Assembly (NCBI GenBank): GCA_037013685.1
Contig: CM072919.1
Coordinates: 47,919,616 to 47,983,615, forward strand
From: Acridotheres tristis
Taxonomy: Eukaryota > Chordata > Aves > Passeriformes > Sturnidae
Reading direction: 5' to 3'
DNA: 64,000 nt
The notes beneath the pieces were generated by a model. The model was not told the DNA's origin. It saw nothing but the letters and a program-made list of their open reading frames with translations, and did not search any database. Below are positions 59,351 through 64,000 of the stretch, piece by piece. The stretch's first letter is position 1. Every line of letters begins with the position of its first letter. The translations under genes were made by a program, and so were the position numbers.

Positions 59351-61240
59351 ACAGAGATAAACAAAAATAAAACGAATTAGTCGCCTGATCATTGAAAGAA
59401 TTGTTACAGCTGAATTAACTAAACCAAAGTTCCAGGCAGACCAAAAAGACCCCCCACAAAGCCTGGCAAGCGTGCCTCAGCCCTGAGACCTTGGAAAGTT
59501 ACTGTGAAGTCTAAGGATTTACTAAGCTACACATGACTACTGAGAGTTTCTTGTCAAGAAAGGAAAAAAAAATAACCCCAGAGGAAGAGGCATAATTCCA
59601 ACAAAATGTTCCAAAAATGTTCCATGTTACTGGAAAGGGAAAAGTAAATACATGAGTGTATTATCAGGAAAACAAGTTGAACTGACACTGACCTGGTTGA
59701 TTGCCACTCAAGTTCATGTAAGATTATTTGCAACAGACAGTCCCATCTTTCCACCCCAAGATACAATCCACACCCCACACTTCAGAATTTACTGCTGTAT
59801 TTCCCATGGCATATTAATGAACAAAAGCAGAACTGCCTATAAGCATATTCTGAAACAGTGTTTATAGTGCAAGGGTATCCAGCTCCTAAGCTACTAACAT
59901 ATTATGAAATAGATGTGCTGTATACTTCTGGATGTGCTGTATATCAACCTGAAAGCGGTGAAAATACTCAACAACTTCACATAAGCCTTTTTTTGGTTAG
60001 AGGAATGCATCTATACAGTAGCCCTTGTTATCCCCAAAACGTTATTTTGTTCTACTCCATGCTTTGTAATGACACTTGTCTTTTTCAGGCTTGTTACCTA
60101 TTTGCATAGACAACTATTTTTCCATTTTTCAGAAAACTCCATGTAAAACTCTGTACAAGTGGGAGTGCACTCACATTTACATGAGTAGGAACATATATCT
60201 TGGATAGAGATCTTTGCAAAGTTGATTTAAATCCAAAGTAAATTTTTTAATCAGAGTTTAAAGCCTCCAAATTTGTAGATTACAAAGGAAATAATGCAAG
60301 TCTTCATCTAATAGCAGCTCTGAAGCAGCTATTCTGTAGAGCAGGAGTAGCATTTGGAGAGCAAAGCTACAATGTTACATTCCACAAGGGTAATTTGTAG
60401 GTTTAATGCCGTATTTGCAGTGAAAAAGGGAAACAGTAAACAGCAGTACAAAATTTTTACTACTAGTATTAATATCAACAGCTCTTGTAAAACCAATAGC
60501 ATAAATCTTGTTCTTAGCACCATAGCATATTAATTAATCAGGCCTGCCATCCTCATTTGCCCTTGACTAGGTTTCACTGATGATTACCCAGTGGAAAATT
60601 CGGCCCCTTAATGCAAACAATATCCTTTTTAACACTTTCTTTCCAGTGGCTGACTTTTGGGGGTGGCAGAGGCATCTTCAGGGAAGGAGGCTGAAACTCC
60701 ATTCTTGGCTCCAGACACCATTCTGCGATTTAACGTTTCATACAGATTAAAAAACAGCTTGGAAGGAATTTCTCTGCTCAAACAGAACAGCTTCTCCTTC
60801 AAGACCTCTTCTCTTTTCCTCTCAACTTTAGTCATAGGATTACTGCCAAATATTTATGCATCCTTTGAATGTGAAGCAAGAGATGTATTAAGTGCTAAGT
60901 TATTCTAATTTATTCAGCTAAAGGAACCATATGAGCTAGCACAAAGCCTTCTCTAATTTTGCACTTTAGGCCAGTCACAAGTTTTACTTGTAAAGGATAT
61001 CAGTATTATATTTTCTTATTGGTAGTGCTAACCAGGAATGAAAGAGAAAAATCATCTAAGAAATTAAACCCTTGTAAATAAAATATAATTCACAGAAGGC
61101 ACAGAATTTTCCTCTGGGTCATTATTAGTGAAAGCCAGTGAGGGGATAATAAGGACATGAGACCTGATTAATTAAACATTTGCACTATTGTGCGTAATTA
61201 GATTTTTGTGAATCATCCCATGGACATCTGTTTACACAGG
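59351..61240. other. Unique AT-rich sequence
   Basis: No gene or interspersed repeat is recognised. Frames at 59554-59867 and 60629-60908 overlap on opposite strands and have no family similarity. Confidence 0.5.
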
Positions 61241-61341
61241 ACCGCCAGGCTCGCCACGCTGCGCTCCGGCGGGACCGGCGGCAGAGCCCGGCAGGGGATT
61301 CCCAGCCGCCGGGGCCACCGGCTCCCTGCGCAGACCGAGCC
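61241..61341. other. Isolated CpG-dense patch
   Basis: Fourteen CpG dinucleotides occur in 101 bp (for example GCTCCGGCGGGACCGGCGGC at 61263-61282). The flanks are AT-rich and almost CpG-free. It is too short for a standard CpG island. Options are a fragment of a GC-rich 5' UTR or first exon (host lncRNA or retrocopy), a GC-rich LINE/ERV 5' region, or a small regulatory element. A TTTACACAG|G acceptor-like junction sits just at its left edge, but no partner donor or coding signal was found. Frames cross it on both strands (61208-61450 + and 61213-61572 -) and show no known domain. Confidence 0.7.
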
Positions 61342-63112
61342 ATCCTTCTGCCTGCCTGGGCAGCACGACACAGCCTGCCAATCTGCCTCTGTGCTCACTG
61401 CAGCTTCTAGCCAGAGGAAGTCTCCAAACCGGCTTGGTTTAGTGCTCTGAGCTGGTTCTCTCATACACAGCAGTGTGTGAATTTGCAGTGACAACTGCAC
61501 ATTTTCACACTTGGTTATCAGAGTGCACTGGGATGTATTCCCACCTACCTTACACTTCAGTCTATGTTCCAAGTCATATGCAGCTCACAGGAATTAATGT
61601 CTGTGCTTTTATTTGAAACATTTTTTAAAAGATCTGTGCCATGACATATTTGCAGTTTAAAGCATTTCTTCAGGATCTGTGGGTTTGCAACATTCTGACA
61701 AAAAGCTGAGTTCCTGAAGCATAGTAAAAACCTTGGCACCAGTATTATCAGCTAGATTCTGCAGAGTTACTAATAGAGACAGCTTCAGCCTGTTTAAAAT
61801 TTAGTGCGTAGAAACACTGAATTGCCATAGCACATACTTCCACAATAATTCTAAGCTGCATCAGATTTCCACTCCAGCCTATGACTGAACACACAACATT
61901 AGGGGAATCTGCTTCTCTAAACAGGCTGGGATTGACAGTGCTCCAAGCAGCCCTGTCATGACAAAATGATCCCTCTTTCTGGGAAGACTGGGAACAGCTT
62001 TGCTGCCTCTTGGACACACTACATCCCACTTCCCTGGGAAAATTCAATATTTTGGTTAATTCTTCCTCTTCCTGGTGTAATTTGGGGCGTCTGAAAATAC
62101 TCTATTTTTCTAGAAGTGTGACTCTTCCGGAAAGCACTGCTAAGAGAGAAGTAACATGTTGAAAGACAGTACAGCTTCATATATTTATACCTTTGTGTAA
62201 ATTCAGATTAGCAACTTTCCAATCTTTACCTCCTCTTTCAGTTGATAATTGCATTTGAGTGACTTCACACCACTTAGGGTTCTCCTTCCCCTGCCCATGT
62301 AAGAACAGCCATTAAATCAGAATATTTATGAAAAATACAGACAAAGTAACACACAGGAATAGCCCAGCTAAATAGGCTATTTCTTACATGATAGTTGAAA
62401 GGCACGGGAGCCTTTACAGCAACCAAGACCTAGATGTACATGATCAGAAAGAATAAAAGAGAAAAATATTGTACAGTTGAAAACTTCTGCTTTGTTTTCT
62501 GTTGTAAGAGAAATGGGTGTAAAAAATCCTGTTAGCAGAATCCTGCCAGGCACTGTGGGCGTCAACACCTTGTGTATGCAAACAGATAGTTGGCTGTATT
62601 CTAGGGCTACAGAAATCCAACTGCCATAGGTCAAAGAGACTGCTGAGCTGGCTCAACACAGTTTTAGAAACCCATAGCTAGTGATTTTCCCTTGCAGTAA
62701 AACATTTTCTTCTACAGCACCACCTCATTCTTGCACTAAATGAAAGCACTTGTGTCTCATTAGTGCCTAGCTTCCCTTCAGTATGTTTTCAGCCTGCACG
62801 CAGCCTGGCAGTCCATGCATTCTGGTGCAAAAAACAACAAACTTTCAATGCCCTCCAGGTCTGACCACTGGTAGGACTGGTTCTTGTGTGGGCCTAACAA
62901 GTCAGAAAAAGCACCTTCCAAACCCTGGAAGATGGGTACAGGCTGGACTAAGGGCCTGGCACTGAAAGGTGAAAGTACACCTGTATCTTTGAGTCACATA
63001 TTCAGACAGACAATGAGATGTATGGCATCTTTTCAAGGAAACAGAATGCCCATGAGATTTGCCTGCATGTCTTCTCCCTTTTTCTCTATTCTGAAGCACC
63101 ACTAGAAAATTT
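61342..63112. other. Unique AT-rich sequence
   Basis: No gene or repeat is recognised. The right end passes directly into the tail of the terminal CR1. Confidence 0.5.
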
Positions 63113-64000
63113 CATAGAATCATAAAATATCCTGAGTTGGAAGGGACCCACAAGGTTCATCATGGCAAACTCCTGGCTCAGCACAGGACACCCAAATAAT
63201 CAGACCACCTGCCTGGGAAAGTAGTTGTTCAAATATTTCCTGAACTCTGTCAGGCTGGTGCTGTGACCACCTCCCTGGGGAGATGTTCCAGTGTTCAACC
63301 ACCCTCTGGGATGAAAAATATTTCCTAATACCCAACCTAAACCTCCTCTCACACAGCATCAGGCCATTCCCTCGGGTCCTGTCAATGGACAGCCCAGAGA
63401 AGCGATCAGTGCCTGCCCCTCCTCTTCCCTTCAAGAGGAAGTTGTGGACTGCAAACACACATCCCCTGTGTTTCCTCTTCTCTGGGCCGAACAAACCAAG
63501 TGACCTCAGCTGCTCCTCACACGGCTTCCCCTCAAGGCTCTTCACCATCCTCATGGTCCTCCTTTGGACGCTCTCTAAGAGCTTAATGTCTTTTTTTATA
63601 CTGTGACACCCAGACCAGCCCCAGCACTGGAGGTGAGGCTGCCCCAGCTCAGAGCACAGCAGGACAATCCCCTCCCTTGCCTGGCTGTGATGCTGTGCCT
63701 GATGCCCCCCAGGACAGGGTTGGCCCTCCTGGCCCCAGGGCACTGCTGGCTCAGGTTCAGCTTGCCATAGACCAGGAGCCCCAGGTACCTTTCCATGGCA
63801 CTGCTTTCCAGCATCCCATTCCCCAGTCTGTCCATACATCCAGGGTTGCCCCATCCCAGAAGCAGAATCCAGCACTTTCTCTTGTTGAACTTCACATGGT
63901 TGGTGATTACCCTGACCCCTGATTTGTCACGGCCTCTCTGCAGAACCTCCCTGCCTCCCTCCATCAACTCCTCCCTGGGGACCTGCTTATTATCACTTCC
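63113..64000 (-). mobile_element. CR1 LINE, 3' half, continues beyond window
   Basis: The 3' tail is at 63113 (on +: CATAGAATCATAAAATATCC, TGAGTTGGAAGGGACCCACA). The element extends to the window edge with reversed ORF2: CCCTCGGGTCCTGTCAATGG (63371), GTGACCTCAGCTGCTCCTCA (63500) and GTTGAACTTCACATGG (63883). At least 888 bp is present and the 5' end lies outside the window. It is one of the best-preserved CR1 copies here, probably a passerine-type, comparatively young subfamily. Its tail matches the tail of the SINE at 23624. Confidence 0.97.
63120..63967 (-). pseudogene. CR1 ORF2 C-terminal half with one frameshift
   Basis: From 63967 downward, one frame reads VKFNKRKCWILLLGWGNPG and LNLSQQCPGARRANPVLGG. 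The reading then continues in another frame (63875-63120) with SIKKDIKLLESVQRRTMRM, EEQLRSLGLFGPEKRKHRG, RTRGNGLMLCERRFRLGIRK and FSSQRVVEHWN. These are successive CR1 ORF2 C-terminal motifs in the right order. The frame switch must fall roughly between 63680 and 63720, where both frames overlap. Apart from that shift no stop interrupts about 250 codons. The upstream RT is outside the window. It is non-functional as seen, with sense orientation confirmed by the 3' tail at 63113. Confidence 0.88.

Noticed and set aside
61208..61572. Coding exon across the CpG-dense patch
   Set aside because: Frames are open on both strands because the GC-rich DNA has few stops. Without a matched splice donor or homology I only report the base composition.
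1..64000. CRISPR array, operon, riboswitch or other prokaryotic system
   Set aside because: The composition, repeats and lack of long coding frames are those of a bird nuclear genome. No regularly spaced repeat-spacer structure exists.

Overview
This window looks like AT-rich, gene-poor vertebrate nuclear DNA, almost certainly from a bird and probably a passerine. The main evidence is eight recognisable fragments of CR1 LINEs, the dominant avian retrotransposon. Four are on the + strand and four on the - strand, and several end in the CR1-type ATTCTATGATTCT-like 3' tail. A tRNA-Ile-derived SINE with a CR1-type tail (TguSINE1-like), a solo endogenous-retrovirus LTR of a type common in birds and a weaker second LTR candidate fit the same picture. 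I found no host protein-coding gene, no convincing exon, no rRNA or tRNA gene, no CRISPR array and no prokaryotic feature. Nearly all reading frames are short chance frames. The longest ones are created by microsatellites or are antisense to CR1. The window is best read as intergenic DNA or the inside of a very large intron.

Layout. 1-7.7 kb: a CR1 3' fragment (1252-1700, +), a second CR1 3' fragment (2970-3425, +), a short CR1 piece in the opposite orientation (3618-3702, -), and the longest CR1 copy, a decayed ORF2 body (5845-7690, +). 7.7-17.2 kb: unique AT-rich sequence with a Z-DNA-prone palindrome. 17.18-17.52 kb: a compound repeat made of a triplicated 12-mer, a 214-bp (TTCCCC)n array and a duplicated 20-mer. 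17.5-24.8 kb: unique sequence with a small CR1 end (22.0 kb, -), the SINE (23.6 kb, -) and a strong small hairpin (24.7 kb). 24.8-45 kb: mostly unique, with an LTR candidate at 29.8-30.1 kb. 45.03-45.28 kb: a perfect 61-unit (TTCC)n array. 47.44-48.02 kb: the solo LTR. 50.05-50.71 kb: CR1 (-). 53.47-54.64 kb: CR1 (+) carrying a 45-unit (AGGAG)n expansion. 58.85-59.35 kb: CR1 (+) missing most of its 3' part. 61.24-61.34 kb: an isolated CpG-dense patch. 63.11-64.0 kb: CR1 (-) running off the window, with a largely open ORF2 C-terminus.

How the parts relate. The SINE at 23.6 kb and the CR1 at 63.1 kb share nearly the same 3' tail, so a parasite and its probable retrotransposition partner lie in one window. 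The three long microsatellites are all purine/pyrimidine tracts, and one clearly grew inside a CR1. I did not find an undescribed multi-gene system. The most unusual items are the compound hexamer locus, the CR1-embedded pentamer expansion, the CpG-dense patch and two or three unusually good hairpins. Family names and consensus comparisons come from recall, not from a database search.
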